DNA of 64,000 bases from Blastocystis hominis (taxonomy: Eukaryota > Sar > Bigyra > Opalinata > Blastocystidae), in the NCBI RefSeq assembly GCF_000151665.1, contig NW_013171849.1, positions 310,001 through 374,000 on the forward strand, written 5' to 3'. The notes under the pieces are model-generated. The model was not told the DNA's origin and did no database searches. It saw only the letters and a list, made by a program, of their open reading frames with translations. Positions 22,699 to 34,159 of the stretch are shown piece by piece. Both the position numbers and the translations under genes were made by a program. Position 1 is the first letter of the stretch. Each line of letters opens with the position of its first letter.

Positions 22699-23414
22699 GT
22701 TCGTTATTATCATAGAATAACCTTATTTGACCTGTATATTCGAAATCAAATGATAATGTGAGAAATATCTTTCATTATCATCTATGTGTAATAGATTTTA
22801 GTTTATCATAGATCAACTATTCAAACACAATAGAATAAACCATAATGTATTATTTTTATTGGATAAAGTGTAATTTGGGATCGATAGGATATTACAAATA
22901 AATAATGATATCAAATCTTGAATAATGTCACTCTTTGAATATAATTAATCGAAAGGTATATAAAGAATCTGTTTATCTGATGTGTAAGACTATTTGGATA
23001 AGGAAATCTCCTGATAACATAATATTTGACAAATATGATAGTACTATCAATGTGAATTACTTATAAGAAACAAATGTGGCTCTATTATTGATAACCTTAT
23101 TTCGGTCTAATCATAACCTGGAGTACCAATCAATAAATTATTTAATATCACATTTGTTATACGTATTACTGAAGTGAACTGATTCAACATCAGCCTTGAC
23201 AAAAACGAGTAAAGCGGTCATTTCTATCATAACACAAAATATGACTTTTCAAAATTGAAAAAGTAAAGAAAAATGTTAAAATCGACAATGCAGTCAATAA
23301 AAACATACAAATAGTATTATAACAATCAAAAGAAATAAGTAGTTGCAAACAAATATGTAATACTATTATTCAAAAATATAGTAATACTTTTTCTCATTAC
23401 AAGTCATCACAAAC
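22699..23414. other. AT-rich region between convergent MORN/LRR genes C and E
   Basis: No gene, RNA or tandem array seen. A near match to the 3' motif for gene E (TTTGTTTG on the reverse strand) lies near 23350. Confidence 0.5.
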
Positions 23415-25310
23415 TCATTTTGCAGTAATAAGATTTGCAAGAATAGGAGAGACATCTATAAATGAAATTGAATCTATCAAGCAAAACTCGAAATTGATTT
23501 GGATTCTACATTCATAAATGGTCTCCTATAATCCTTTTTTGGAATAGAAGCTTTTTGTAGATTAGGAATATCTAAGTCTTATCAATAATCAAGGTTTCAA
23601 ATACTTTCTAAAGTCACTTCTGTAGTACAATAATAATTCCCTCCCTTTGCATCAATAAAATATAGATTTGGAAGATCTACACTCAGTAATATCCACTTTC
23701 TTTTCATTACTTCGCATTATCAGGGAACATGATTGATTATTATCATTTCCAGTGATTGCGTATACTCCAAGTAAAATAGATTGTAATGATGGAAGATCTA
23801 CATCAATCATTTCATTCACATTCATTCAATACTTTCAATTATTGTTGTTAAGGAATATCCAAAAGTTTCATATCCTAATTCTATGGATTGTAGATTTGGA
23901 AGATCTATACATTCAAATATGCAATATCATACCAATACCTCGAAGCACAAATGAACTATTACGGAAGTTGTACGATTCTTTTTCCATAGTACCAATTTGA
24001 ATAGATTGTAATTGTGGTAGATTCTTCAATTCAAAGTCGCCAGCAAAATCACTGAAACTGTATGCACCAATTTGAATGGATTCCAATGATTCACAATTCA
24101 ATATGTGGAATGATTTCGATTTGTCATTTCCATCACTATTCTTTCTCTGAGTAAATGAATTCTTACCGATTTTCAAACTTTTCAATCGATTCAATCCATC
24201 GATTTTCAATGTTTGCACTGAGCCAAAACAATCATCGCCGATTTCGATTGATTCCAACCATTCCAATTGGTTCATTTTCAATGCATTCAATTCATTACAA
24301 CTATTCGAACATATCACCAATTCTGTTACTTGCAAATCCATTTCATTCAATTCACAACTATTGTGGACTTCAATTCGTTTGGGAGGCACATTTACAATTG
24401 GTTCAGTTTTCATTTCATTCGGATTTTTATTCTTCAGTACACTTCGAATACTTTCATTCATTCCTTTTACATACCAACCTTCATACAAATCCATTCCACC
24501 CTTCTTCTCTAACCCATGTTCCCATTCACTTTCACGAATTGCTGTTCCACTTGCTTCATCAATCAAATATCCCAATCCATTTCGGACAAATTTACCATTT
24601 TCCACACTATATCCTCCTATATATACTGGAATTCGATTCAAGATTCCCACATTACTATTCTCATCATCGTTTTCAGCATATTCGATCATTTGGTTATTAT
24701 CAGCATCAAATTCACGAATCATTCGAATCAATTTGTCTTTTGACCAATATCCTTCTATCTTCTCTTTACCATCATTTTCTACATCATATTCGATTCCATA
24801 ACCATCTCGATTCATTTCTTCATCAAATCCACCTCGATAGATCACAATATCATCATCACCATTATCATCATTATCATTATCATTCTCTTCATCATTTTCA
24901 CCTTTACGCTTACTTCGAATTGTCATTATCAATCCTTTTTTACCATTTTCGATTCTTCTTCGATCTCCATCATTTCCAACGATTGAATCCCAGTTTTCTC
25001 TTTGTAATGCTTTACCATTTTCATATTCTGTCACTCCACCGATTCGTTTACCATTTTTCATCATCCATGCAAGACTCAAGATTCCTCGATTGAATAATTG
25101 GCAACGACCTTCTACTTTACCCTCTTTCATTTCACTCAACAAATACTCATTCGAATGGTTTCCTTGATATAGGGTTACTTCATAATCGACTCCATTAATG
25201 GAAATAATCTTCTTTTCCCTGGTAATGTAGTCATTGAGTAAAAACCTTGATTCTCTGGCTTGTTTTGAAGAATCTATATAATTATGGCTTATGGATATGA
25301 ATACATTCAA
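23415..25310 (-). CDS. MORN/LRR-like family protein, copy E (6 exons, intact)
   Basis: Function unknown. Exon 1 (25310 down to about 23943) encodes most of the protein. Five phase-1 introns of 34, 35, 34, 33 and 32 nt then separate the terminal repeat exons, giving exactly 576 codons (575 residues). An N-terminal domain of ~110 residues (MNVFISISHNYIDSS...) is followed by an acidic aspartate-rich spacer. Two MORN-like stretches come next (YRGGFDEE...GYGIEYD; YIGGYSVEN...GLGYLIDE), then LRR-like repeats (LESIEIGDDCF, LKSLKIGKNSF, LESIQIGAYSFSDF). The last exons read LPNLQSIELG, LPSLQSILLG and so on, ending NVSPILANLITAK. The second intron is identical over 35 nt to that of copy D. Closest relative in the window is partial copy A. 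Confidence 0.85.
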
Positions 25311-26148
25311 AACTGTTGACCATGATGCAAAAAATACTGATTTTCACTTTTACCTCAGATTATTCTATAATTTTGGCACATTACTATTATTTCTAAAATA
25401 TGCACATAATCCTCAGAATACTACCTTATTGCATAATTAACAGAATAATAGGTATATGTTTTCAGCAATTGACTTTTTTGAATGATTGAGACGTTTCTAT
25501 GTATACCATTATAGTAGATATTACTAATTTCTTTGTCATTACCATCAGGTGAATAATGCGCAGATATTTGTATATTATTGTGTTTATAGAGTAATCTAAT
25601 TTATATTATTGTAGTATTATTATGGAACTAGTGTTGTCTGACCATTTTCCTTTCTCTTTTGGATTTTTATGATTCCGATGGTTCTTTATTTCTCTAGAAT
25701 ACACTAATTTCCTGTGTTTGAAATTCCTATTGTCGTTTTGTGTTTTCTTTGCCATTCTCTTAGGTTGTTATTGTATAAAATCGTAGAATTCGCCTTTTCT
25801 TTTTATCCATTACATTCCTGGATAATATTATTGAAAAATGAAGGTATGCATCCTGCTTGGGTGCTGAACATAGCATAATAGGTTGTATATTCCATATGAG
25901 CCTTTTTTATTTCGATAATTTCAAATGATTGTTACGAATCCATATTCTCAAAACCTAGCAGATGATTACATCAATGTTCTCTATTTCGTTGTAGTCATTC
26001 ATCCGCTTATTACACGTATTATTGTCATTATTAGTATCTTATTCCTGCTTAGTAATTTGATTTAAAACCTTGACCCACTTTTTCATCCATTTGCTGCATT
26101 TTCCTTATCACATTCCCTCCTTAATCTTAATCCATTCCTCCTCTCTTC
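25311..26148. other. AT-rich intergenic region
   Basis: Promoter side of gene E and 3' side of the CCCH gene; no open frame or repeat worth calling. Confidence 0.5.
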
Positions 26149-26156
26149 AACAAACA
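26149..26156 (-). terminator. TGTTTGTT 3'-end motif (CCCH protein)
   Basis: Exact octamer 8 nt past the TAG stop of the CCCH zinc-finger gene. Confidence 0.75.
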
Positions 26157-26164
26157 TTGAACAA

Positions 26165-26757
26165 CTAAAAGAATGGATCATTTTCATCAAAACTACTGCT
26201 CTCACTTTCATTATCTTCTTCCACCTCCACCTCTACCGATTTCTCCTCTTCTTGCTTTTCACTATCCTCTTTCACTCCCTGTTCTGTCTGTTCCATCACT
26301 GACAATAAGCTTGGAAGGCCTTCAAACGATTCCAGTTCCAATTCCTTTTCTTGCGTCGCTTTTTCCTCCTTCAGCATCGCCTGCGCCACATCAGCTGGCA
26401 TAACCTACGTTCAATCACCTTCCTTCTCCTACAGAGTGCTTCTCCAACTCCATTTCGTCATAAATTCGTTTGAGTTCTGCCAGATCTTCAGGAGAGATCG
26501 CCTCATGGCTGAACTTGCACTTGTCTCCTCTTGTACAGTTGTGAGTAATGTGGAAAAACATGCAACCCACTTTCTTTGGATCGTGGCTATAAATACAATT
26601 TGCTGGGTGTTAGATTACTCCATTTCCTACGCTCAGTGCATACACCGTTCTTTAAAATATTGTAACATAAAGGTGGAGGGCCATCATGAAGAAATTCGCA
26701 ATCTTTCCGGTGACATCGACCCCTCTTGAAAAACTTGCACTCTGTTGCCATTTTCAT
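26165..26757 (-). CDS. CCCH zinc-finger protein (three fingers), RNA-binding
   Basis: Likely binds RNA and acts in mRNA processing or turnover. Two 28-nt introns give 178 residues. Three consecutive C-x(7-8)-C-x(4-5)-C-x3-H fingers fill the first 75 residues: CKFFKRGRCHRKDCEFLH, CYNILKNGVCTEPNCIYSH and CMFFHITHNCTRGDKCKFSH. A helical stretch (SPEDLAELKRIYDEMELEK) and a long glutamate/serine-rich acidic tail ending DENDPFF complete it. The arrangement resembles the compact multi-finger CPSF30/Yth1 or ZC3H types, but with only three fingers I cannot choose. The start is the first of two adjacent in-frame ATGs (26757, 26751). Confidence 0.78.
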
Positions 26758-27312
26758 TCGTTTCTGCGTTTCGACCTACCTATTCATTTCAAAGAATTTA
26801 ATGAAATACCAATTCTGCCTGTCGTTCTAATCGAGTTGGCTTCTTTGTTTGATTTTTTGTTTTTTCGCTCTTCTTTTGCTTTGTGGGTAATTGCTTGTTT
26901 GAAGTTGGAAGATATACGAAGCCAGCAGAGGTTTCGACCAGTTCAAGATGTTTTGGGTCCTTTCCTTTTTATCTTATACACACATTTAAAAAGTTACCTA
27001 GCAAGGCAGGACTTTCTCCGCTCTCTGCTAATTCCTCCTTTTGTTTTGATTTTTCTGGGTTTCTCGGCCTTTTCCTCTGGGCTACATTTGATTGAAAGCA
27101 ATACTCAAGAATACGAGGAGGTTTGCTTAGGCTTAGTTGAAGACGAGGACCGCTTAGCTTTTTTGAAGATAAAATGCTCTTAAAGAGAGCAAGCATATCC
27201 TCCCACTCTCTGTTTTTCAATGATAAGATGCGTGATTGATTTTTACATTTCCAATAATAGGCAATAATTCGTTCATTTTTGCCGCTCTTTCTAAATTCAA
27301 TTTGTATTGTCG
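26758..27312. other. Between divergent CCCH and HOP2 genes; a doubtful small frame
   Basis: A reverse-strand open frame at 26969-27220 (MKNREWEDMLALFKSIL...) is basic but shows no domain or 3' motif. The forward frame across the region is not protein-like. No gene is called. Confidence 0.4.
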
Positions 27313-28385
27313 ATGGCCAAGAAAGAGAATGAATCTACAGATGGAGAATACTCGAGTCAAGGTAACCAGGTAGAAGAGGATACTGAAGACGATGGATACA
27401 ATGAAGAGGACGTGTGGATCGCTTTAAATTCTTTCATTGTAGGAAGACTTTGACAGTGAACCGGAAGAGCCATCGAAAAAGCGCGCTGCTCCCCAAAAGA
27501 AGAGCGCTCCGAAATCTCCAAAGAAAACAAAAGTTTCTAGTTCAGCAGCAACTAAAAGTGGGTAATATTGAGATTAGGTTATCTTTAGAAAGTGCAGGCA
27601 AGAAAACAAAGGAAGGTCAAGAAATGATGGGATATTTATGTCTAGAAAAGGGTGTGAAAAAGGAATTGACAGAAAAGCAAGGATATGAAGTGGTTTTACG
27701 GTATATCAATGAGCAAAACAAGCCTTTTAATGCCCTGACGATCTTCGAGAATTTACACAAGGAAGTCAAGAAAGCATACGTTGTGCGAATCTTAGCCCAA
27801 TTAGCTCAAGAGTGGATGTTAGTCGTGTAGCTCATTTGTAGTGGCAAAATCGTCGAGAAGGAATACGGAAAAAGCAAAGTGTATTTTGCAGATCAAAGCC
27901 AATTCCCCGAGATTGATGAAGCCGAATTCCAAAAGATGGATCAAGAGATAAGCGCTCTGGAAGAAGAGGAAAAGTCTCTCCAAAGCGAGGTGGGAATGTT
28001 AAAGAATGGTTTGTTCCTCGCAATGATTGAAGAGTAGAACTGAAAGAACTGGATTCCGCGCTGAGTGAAGCCGAGTTGGAGAAGGGAATCGCCGAGATGA
28101 CCGCTAATATCAAGCGAATGGAAGAGCGTGTGGCCAGCTTGCAGTCGTAATGGATCGGATTGTGGAGTGAATCGCAGAGCCGATGTGATTGATCCTGCAG
28201 AACTCGCCAATCTTCGATCGGAGATTGCGCGTGCTGAGAAAATCTGGAGACAGCGGCGAAGCCAATGCCGTGAAGTGATCGGCAGCATGGCGGAGGGGAT
28301 GGACAAAGGGGATCGCGAAGTGATGGAGATGATCGGATTGGAGACGGAGGAAGAGCTGGGCATTCCGCTGCCTTTTAAGCGATGA
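27313..28385 (+). CDS. HOP2: HOP2/PSMC3IP homologous-pairing protein
   Basis: Partner of MND1 in the complex that helps the DMC1/RAD51 recombinases invade duplex DNA during meiosis. Five introns (31, 31, 30, 29 and 31 nt) leave exactly 307 codons (306 residues). A lysine/glutamate-rich N-terminal extension of about 75 residues (SEPEEPSKKRAAPQKKS) precedes the winged-helix domain: VLRYINEQNKPFNALTIFEN, then LHKEV and LAQLAQDGKIVEKEYGKSKV, then YFADQSQFPEID. Coiled coils follow (EFQKMDQEISALEEEEKSL; ELKEL...EKGIAEM). The C-terminal segment (IWRQRRSQCREVI...MEMIGLETEEEL) matches the DNA-binding/capping end of the family. The family is usually ~215-230 residues, so the N-terminal extension is unusual. 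A 3' motif lies 55 nt downstream. MND1 is also in this window. Confidence 0.9.
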
Positions 28386-28440
28386 AGAGGAAGGGTTGGA
28401 AGGATGTGTGTTGTGTAGTGAATGAGTTTATTAGATTGAT

Positions 28441-28448
28441 TGTTTGTT
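28441..28448 (+). terminator. TGTTTGTT 3'-end motif (HOP2)
   Basis: Exact octamer 55 nt past the HOP2 stop. Confidence 0.7.
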
Positions 28449-28514
28449 TCCACATTTATTGGAGAACTATTTGTTTTCTTTTTTGCTCCCACATTTATCG
28501 GAGAACTATACGTT

Positions 28515-28556
28515 CATTCATTCATTCATTCATTTGTTCGTTTGTTTGTTTGTTCC
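28515..28556. repeat. Tetranucleotide repeat (ATTC)n/(TTTG)n
   Basis: Short ATTC tandem repeat passing into TTCG/TTTG repeats, between the convergent HOP2 and CK1 3' ends. Confidence 0.8.
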
Positions 28557-28594
28557 CAGATTCATTCATCCAATTGCTCTTTTTGCTATTTCAC

Positions 28595-28602
28595 AACAAA
28601 CA
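28595..28602 (-). terminator. TGTTTGTT 3'-end motif (CK1)
   Basis: Exact octamer on the reverse strand, 26 nt past the CK1 stop. Confidence 0.75.
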
Positions 28603-28628
28603 CTCAAAAAGATCCAGCTACGAATTGA

Positions 28629-30153
28629 CTAAAAATGCCACAGGCGTCGAAACGTTCCCATTCGTGCTCCGCCCGCCTTGTTCTGCATGGTTCCATCGGG
28701 AGCCTTCCCCGCCTTCCCCGCCTCTTCTCCCTTCATCGCATTGCCCGCATTGCCCGCATCCAAAGGACCGGAACTCGTCCCCACGTTCTTTCCCTTCCCC
28801 TCCATCTCCTTCTTCGCATTCTCTCCAAACACTCCACTCCTCGCCTCGCGTTTTTTCTCCTCTTCGCCTCCGCTCGTCTTCTCCGCTTCTCTTCCTTCCT
28901 CCTCCGCACGCCTCATTCTACTCACCACGCCTCTCCACTCCCCACGAATGCGCCGAACTCGACGGCGTCAGCTTCCCTACCGCTCCGCTCGCCTCCTCCG
29001 CGTCTATTTCTCATCGCCACGCCTCGCATTCACCCGCCACCAATCGATTTACGCGGTAACTCAGCGGCGCGGGACGCAGCAGATCGCGTCGCAGATGCCC
29101 CGAACTGTCGATGCAGTGCTTCGGGAGAACCGCGGGATTGTGCGCCAGCGATTCGTCCATCCAATCATACACGCCGTCGTTGGGGATTTGCTTGGATTAC
29201 GCGATGAGCGCTCGCTTACTTTCCGCTTCATGAGGTCTTGGAACAGGCGGCGAAGATACGCGTAGTCGGGACAGTCGTCGAAGCGCAGCGCGCGACAGTA
29301 TTCCAGGTACACTTTGAGCTCGTCGGGATAGCCTTCGCAGAGATCGGCGACGGAGAGCTAAGGGAAACGCAAGAGGAAAGGCGACTTGGACTTTGAGCTC
29401 CATGATTTTGGAGTATTTTTCCTTTTTGGTTTCGGCGCGAAGGCCTTGCCAGGGGAGTTTACCTTTGAGGAAGTAGAGGAAGATGTAGCCGAGCGATTCC
29501 AAATCGTCGCGGCGACTTTGCTCCATGCCTAAATGATTGCCTAGCGAGGCGTAGCGAGGCGTTCCTGTCAGACTTTTGTTCTCGCGATAGCTGGATGTTA
29601 GTTGAGAGAAAGAAGTGGAAAACGGAATGTGAGCTTTGGTGATGGGGTTTCGGTACCGTTTACTCAAGCCAAAATCGATGAGGTGGATGATGTTTGCTTT
29701 CTTCCCCAAACCAATCACAAAATTGTCAGGCTTCATGTCGCGGTGAATAAACAACTTGGAGTGCAGAAACTCGATTCGGAGCAGCATTTCCTGAGCTAAC
29801 ATGCAAACTGTTTTCAGTGTGAATCGTCTGTTACAATAGTTGAACAAGTCCTCCAAACTCGGTCCAAGAAGCTCCATTACCATCACATTAAAAGTTCCTT
29901 CCACTCCGTAATAGTACACGCTTGGAATACCAATTCCTCCCTTTAAGAGTCGATATACTTTATACTCAAAACCCAGTTGCGGGTTTTTCGATGTTACTGA
30001 CTCCAATTTGATGGCCACTTCCTCACCTATGCAATCAAATACAAGACAGAGCAAACTACAAGAAGAAATGTCCGTACCGATGTAAATGTCGCCAAATGCA
30101 CCGCCTCCTATTTTCCTACCTAGTCGATAATTGTATCCCACTCGTAAATCCAT
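28629..30153 (-). CDS. Casein kinase 1 family serine/threonine kinase
   Basis: Protein kinase of the CK1 family, acidotropic Ser/Thr kinases of many pathways. Six introns (51, 33, 34, 29, 30 and 34 nt) leave exactly 438 codons (437 residues). Kinase motifs are the glycine loop [18 protein letters not shown], catalytic loop [17 protein letters not shown] and the CK1 signature [20 protein letters not shown] followed by DLESLGY. CK1 enzymes carry PYASxNxH in place of APE; here it is RYASLGNH. The domain ends near [16 protein letters not shown]. The tail is lysine/glutamate/glycine-rich, low complexity, and ends GTFRRLWHF. Divergent from the USP5-like gene over a 420-nt shared intergenic region. 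Confidence 0.93.
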
Positions 30154-30571
30154 TGGGTTCAAACTTTCACTCAAACAGTGGGATAAACTACACAAGTACC
30201 ACTCTTTTTTGCAGAAACATACGATGAGCAACAAAAAAGATAGCACGGATAGTTTTTTGCAAACTTTTGTTTTTGCAGTTCCACACGTATAGTAATAGTC
30301 TATATTTATCAAGAATTCACGTTCAAAGATTCATTCTTTGAAATATTAGCAATGGGAAATACTATTCGGTTATTCTATGGATCATTAGAATACGGAAACA
30401 ATGAAGATGCGATTCTCAAGTAGAAGTTTTATTTTCCCTGTTTGAAGAGTGTTTTCCATATTGCACTCATCATTACTACCATCATCATCATCAGCTTCAT
30501 TTCACTATTCAACTCACAAAACAACCAGAGTTTTCTTCGACCCTTCTCGGTTTTCTTCTTAACTTATTCCA
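30154..30571. promoter_or_regulatory. Shared intergenic region between divergent CK1 and USP5-like genes
   Basis: 418 nt with no gene. It must contain both promoters, but no specific element could be recognised. Confidence 0.45.
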
Positions 30572-33062
30572 ATGAACGAATCTCAGAACGAGGTTGCTTG
30601 TAACTTTTGTGGGATGTGTGGATGTACGATGGATATTGCTGTTGCGTATCTCCAATGCTGTGACTGGAATATCGAAGGAGGTAAGATAGCACAATGAGAA
30701 ATTGATTTTGTAGCGGTTTCGTTGTTTTTTGATAAGTATGCCTCGTCCAGCATTTTTATGGTGTAGCGGAGGAGCTCCACTGGTAAACGAGCTAATCACA
30801 GAGACAGATGATAATAACCTGAGTGGACTTGTGAATACTCCTGCCAACTGCAATCACTTTGCTGAGGGTGTATGCGCCCCATCATTTCCATTCTTACACG
30901 CAGATCAAACCATTGACTTCATCCACTCTTGTGTACAAGGAAGAATGTGTCTATTGTTTTTCCAAATGGGTACAGCATTCTCCCTCTTCTCTTTTTTTAT
31001 CTCATAGGATCAAAACAAAGGAATCGACGTCTGTCTTACCTGCTACCAGGGATTCTGCACGGGTTCTGCAGAACACTCCCGCTTCCACTTCAAAAAATCG
31101 GGCCATCCGCTCTATCTTCGTCTTTTCCGTCATGAACTCCCTTCCCCTGCTCCCGCCTCCACATCCGCAGAAAACGGCGATTCCTGCCCAGAAAAACTCA
31201 CGAAGCTCGCAATCGGCGTGGAAGGAGGCGCTTTGCCCCCCTCTCCGATCTACGAAACGGACATGCAAGTCGTGTGTCTGGCTTGCGATCTTACGATGCC
31301 AGCGCCAGACTTCGTTGTGTTTGATCCTGTTTGTGACACACAGGTGCGTGAAATCGGGGAGCGGATCTTGTTGAGCGCGTCTGGCGAGAAAGAAAAAGAG
31401 CTGAGTCAATGGGAGGCGGAGAACGCGAAGCCATGTCCGCACTGCGAGGCCTATCAACGCCCCGATCCCTGTCCACACGTCGATCTGAGTGAGAATCGCT
31501 GGGAACGCTGAGGGACAGAGACGATGCGATGCGAAGACTGCGAGTTGGCGCGGAATCTGTGGCTGTGTTTAGAGTGCGGAACGTTCCATTGCGGAAGACG
31601 GCAGTGGAACGCGACGGAGGAAATGCCGGGAAATGGCCACGCGATCGAGCATTTCCGGAAAACAGGGCATTGTCTGGTGGTGAAGGTCGCTTCGATCCAG
31701 GAAGTGAGCGTCGCTGCGGCTTTCTAGCGATTAGAATCACGCAGATGTGCATTGCTACGCGTGCGATGACGATCCGGCTTGCAACTACGGCGATGTGCTG
31801 CTGCCGTCCATCCACTCCGTCCTCACCGCGTTCGGCGTGCTGGCAAACGGGAAGCTTGTCGGTCTACCGAGCTCGCAGCACGAAAAATCGCTGCTGGAAA
31901 TGAATCTTTTCGTGAACACGGAGTTCGATTTCTCCATGGTACTCTCCACACACTCCGCCATTCACTAGAACGATCCTCAGGGCGATCCCTACCCGCTTGC
32001 AGCCACGCCGTCCGCTTGCGGACTCGACAATCTCGGAAATAGTTGCTATCTGAACGCCATTCTCCAGTGCCTTCTGCACTTCCGCTCGGTGAACCGGCTG
32101 CTCCAGAACGCTTATTGGAGCACGCACTTCCAATACTGCACCAACCCTCTTCCTTCCAGCTGTCTTCTCTGCCAGTTCTCCAAAGTCGCTCAGGAAATGC
32201 GCAACGGCGCGGCAGGGAAGCACGTGCAGCCCAGGCTGCTGAAGCAGGCGATCGGCGGCGTAGCGCCGGATTTTAACAACACACAGCAGCAGGGTTCGGA
32301 ACGAAACACGCAATGAATCGCAGATTGCTTCGAGTTTTTGACGGTGTTTTTGGACGCGTTGGGCGACGCGGCGTGGATACGCAGATTGTTCCGCATTCCC
32401 TTTCATTACAGCATGAAGGTAGGGGAGGGGAGCGATTGGAGAGCAGTGCGAAACGTGCGGAGCGCGATCGAACGGTCCGCAGGACGAAGAAATCGCGCTG
32501 AACGTTCAGATTGCGGAGCAGAACGAATCGCTGGCACAGCTGATAACGGCGAGCTTGGAGGGAGAACAGGTCGAATTGCAGTGTACTGGCTGCAATGGAA
32601 GTAGAAATGGAGAAAAGGCTGAATGGCAGAATCGATGTGGACACGAACGATGGTGATCGATGAACTCCCCTCGGTGTTGTGTGTTCGAATCAATCGGTTC
32701 ATTGTCGACCCGCAGACATTCGCCATTCGAAAGAATACTGTTTCCCTCCATCATGGTGTTTTGTGTGTAGAGTGCTGTGGAAATCGATGAGGAAATCGCA
32801 GTGGCGAGGTGTCTCGACCCGGAATTGAATATGTCGCAGCTGTTGGGCGTGAGTGCTGATTTGTAGAACTGAGAAAAAATGGTATAAATTGGCAAGTGTG
32901 TGTCTGCATCGTGGAGACAAAGCTGATTTCGGGCATTATGTAGCTGCCTATCGCGAAGAAGGTGTGAAAGAGTGGGTGTTGTGCAACGATTCGAAGGTTG
33001 TTCTGGCTGCAGATGCTCCAATTTCGGAATGCTACCTTGCATTCTATGAGAAAAAGTTGTGA
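30572..33062 (+). CDS. USP5/UBP14-like ubiquitin hydrolase with an N-terminal UBA-like domain
   Basis: Deubiquitinase of the isopeptidase T type, which disassembles free ubiquitin chains. Twelve introns (25-38 nt) leave exactly 707 codons (706 residues). Residues 1-45 form a UBA-like domain (FCGMCGCTMDIAVAYLQCCD followed by WNIEGAVSLFFDNG). A cryptic ZnF-UBP-type region comes next (VYKEECVYCF, then CLTCYQGFCTGSAEHSRFHF). The canonical ZnF-UBP is RCEDCELARNLWLCLECGTF followed by HCGRRQW, then GHAIEHFRKTGH. The catalytic Cys box is GLDNLGNSCYLNAILQCL, the zinc ribbon is CETCGA...CTGCNG, and the His box is GDKADFGHYVAAY. USP5 proteins carry two UBA domains between the Cys and His boxes; I see none there. 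The stop TGA is 2 nt before a 3' motif. Confidence 0.88.
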
Positions 33063-33064
33063 GT

Positions 33065-33072
33065 TGTTTGTT
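33065..33072 (+). terminator. TGTTTGTT 3'-end motif (USP5-like)
   Basis: Exact octamer 2 nt past the stop; the T of the TGA codon is 4 nt upstream of the motif, so polyadenylation could fall inside the stop codon. Confidence 0.75.
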
Positions 33073-33183
33073 TTTAAAAAGAAAAGAAAAGTGTGAGAGT
33101 GATTCGATGAAACGCCCGTCTTTTTGTTTGGCTATATTCGAAAGAATAATCAATAGAACTCCTCGCTTTTAGGACGAATCAAT

Positions 33184-34093
33184 ATGGTGCGTTTTGTTGT
33201 ATCTGCTTTGATTTCTGTAGCCCCAGAACGAGTTTATTGAGCTACATCAGAAACGACACGGAGTTCGTTTTGATTACTATGAGAGAAAGTGGGATTTCAT
33301 TTCATATTGTTGATTTTGCTAGGAGAAAGAAGGAAGCACGAGCAGGTCACGAAAAGGCAAAATACGCAAAGAAAGTGCATGGAATTAAGGGAATTCTGCA
33401 CAGTGCTCAACGATACAAGGAGAAGGCGGCCATGCGTAAAGAGTAAGTGGTGGGGAATGGGTAGGACGTAGAATCAAGATGCACGAGGAGCGTTCGAACA
33501 AGCACGCCACTACGGACGCCACTCCCGAGGGAGCTCTTCCTGCCTACCTTCTGGATCGTGAAGGAGTGTCTCGGTCAAAGATTCTGAGCAACACAGTGAA
33601 GCAAAAGCGTAAGGAGAAGGCTGGAAAGTGGACGGTGCCGGTTCCGAAGGTGAACCCGATCGCCGATGCGGAGATGTTCCGCGTTCTCTCGACAGGAAAA
33701 CGGAAGCAGAAGCAGTGGAAGCGAATGATCACGAAAGTGACGTTCGTGGGCGAGGGCTTCACGCGGAAGCCTCCAAAGTACGAGCGCTTCGTTCGTCCGA
33801 CAGGACTTCGGTTCAAGAAAGCGCACGTTACTCACCCCGAATTGAAGACAACGTTCTATTTGGATATTATCGGAGTGAAGAAGAATCCGCAGAGCAAATT
33901 GTACACCGAGCTGGGAGTGATCACGAAGGGAACGATCATCGAGGTGAATGTGAGCGAGTTGGGATTGGTGACGGAGTCGGGAAAGGTCGTATGGGGTATG
34001 GAAGGAAGGAAGGACTGAGGGATAGGCAAGTACGCGCAGGTAACGAACAATCCGGAGAACGATGGATGCATCAACGCGATTTTGCTTGTGTAG
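33184..34093 (+). CDS. NSA2: NSA2 ribosome biogenesis protein (eS8-like)
   Basis: Nucleolar factor of pre-60S maturation (27S pre-rRNA processing). Exon 1 is only ATG; four introns (34, 34, 29 and 30 nt) leave 260 residues, the same length as the human protein. The sequence follows the family throughout, with [98 protein letters not shown] and [18 protein letters not shown]. It ends [19 protein letters not shown] variant of the 3' motif (TGTTTGAG) lies about 13 nt after the stop. Confidence 0.96.
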
Positions 34094-34159
34094 TTTGGTT
34101 TAGAGCGTGTTTGAGACAAACAGAACACATAGACACAATACAGTAATAAAACCAGTGAG

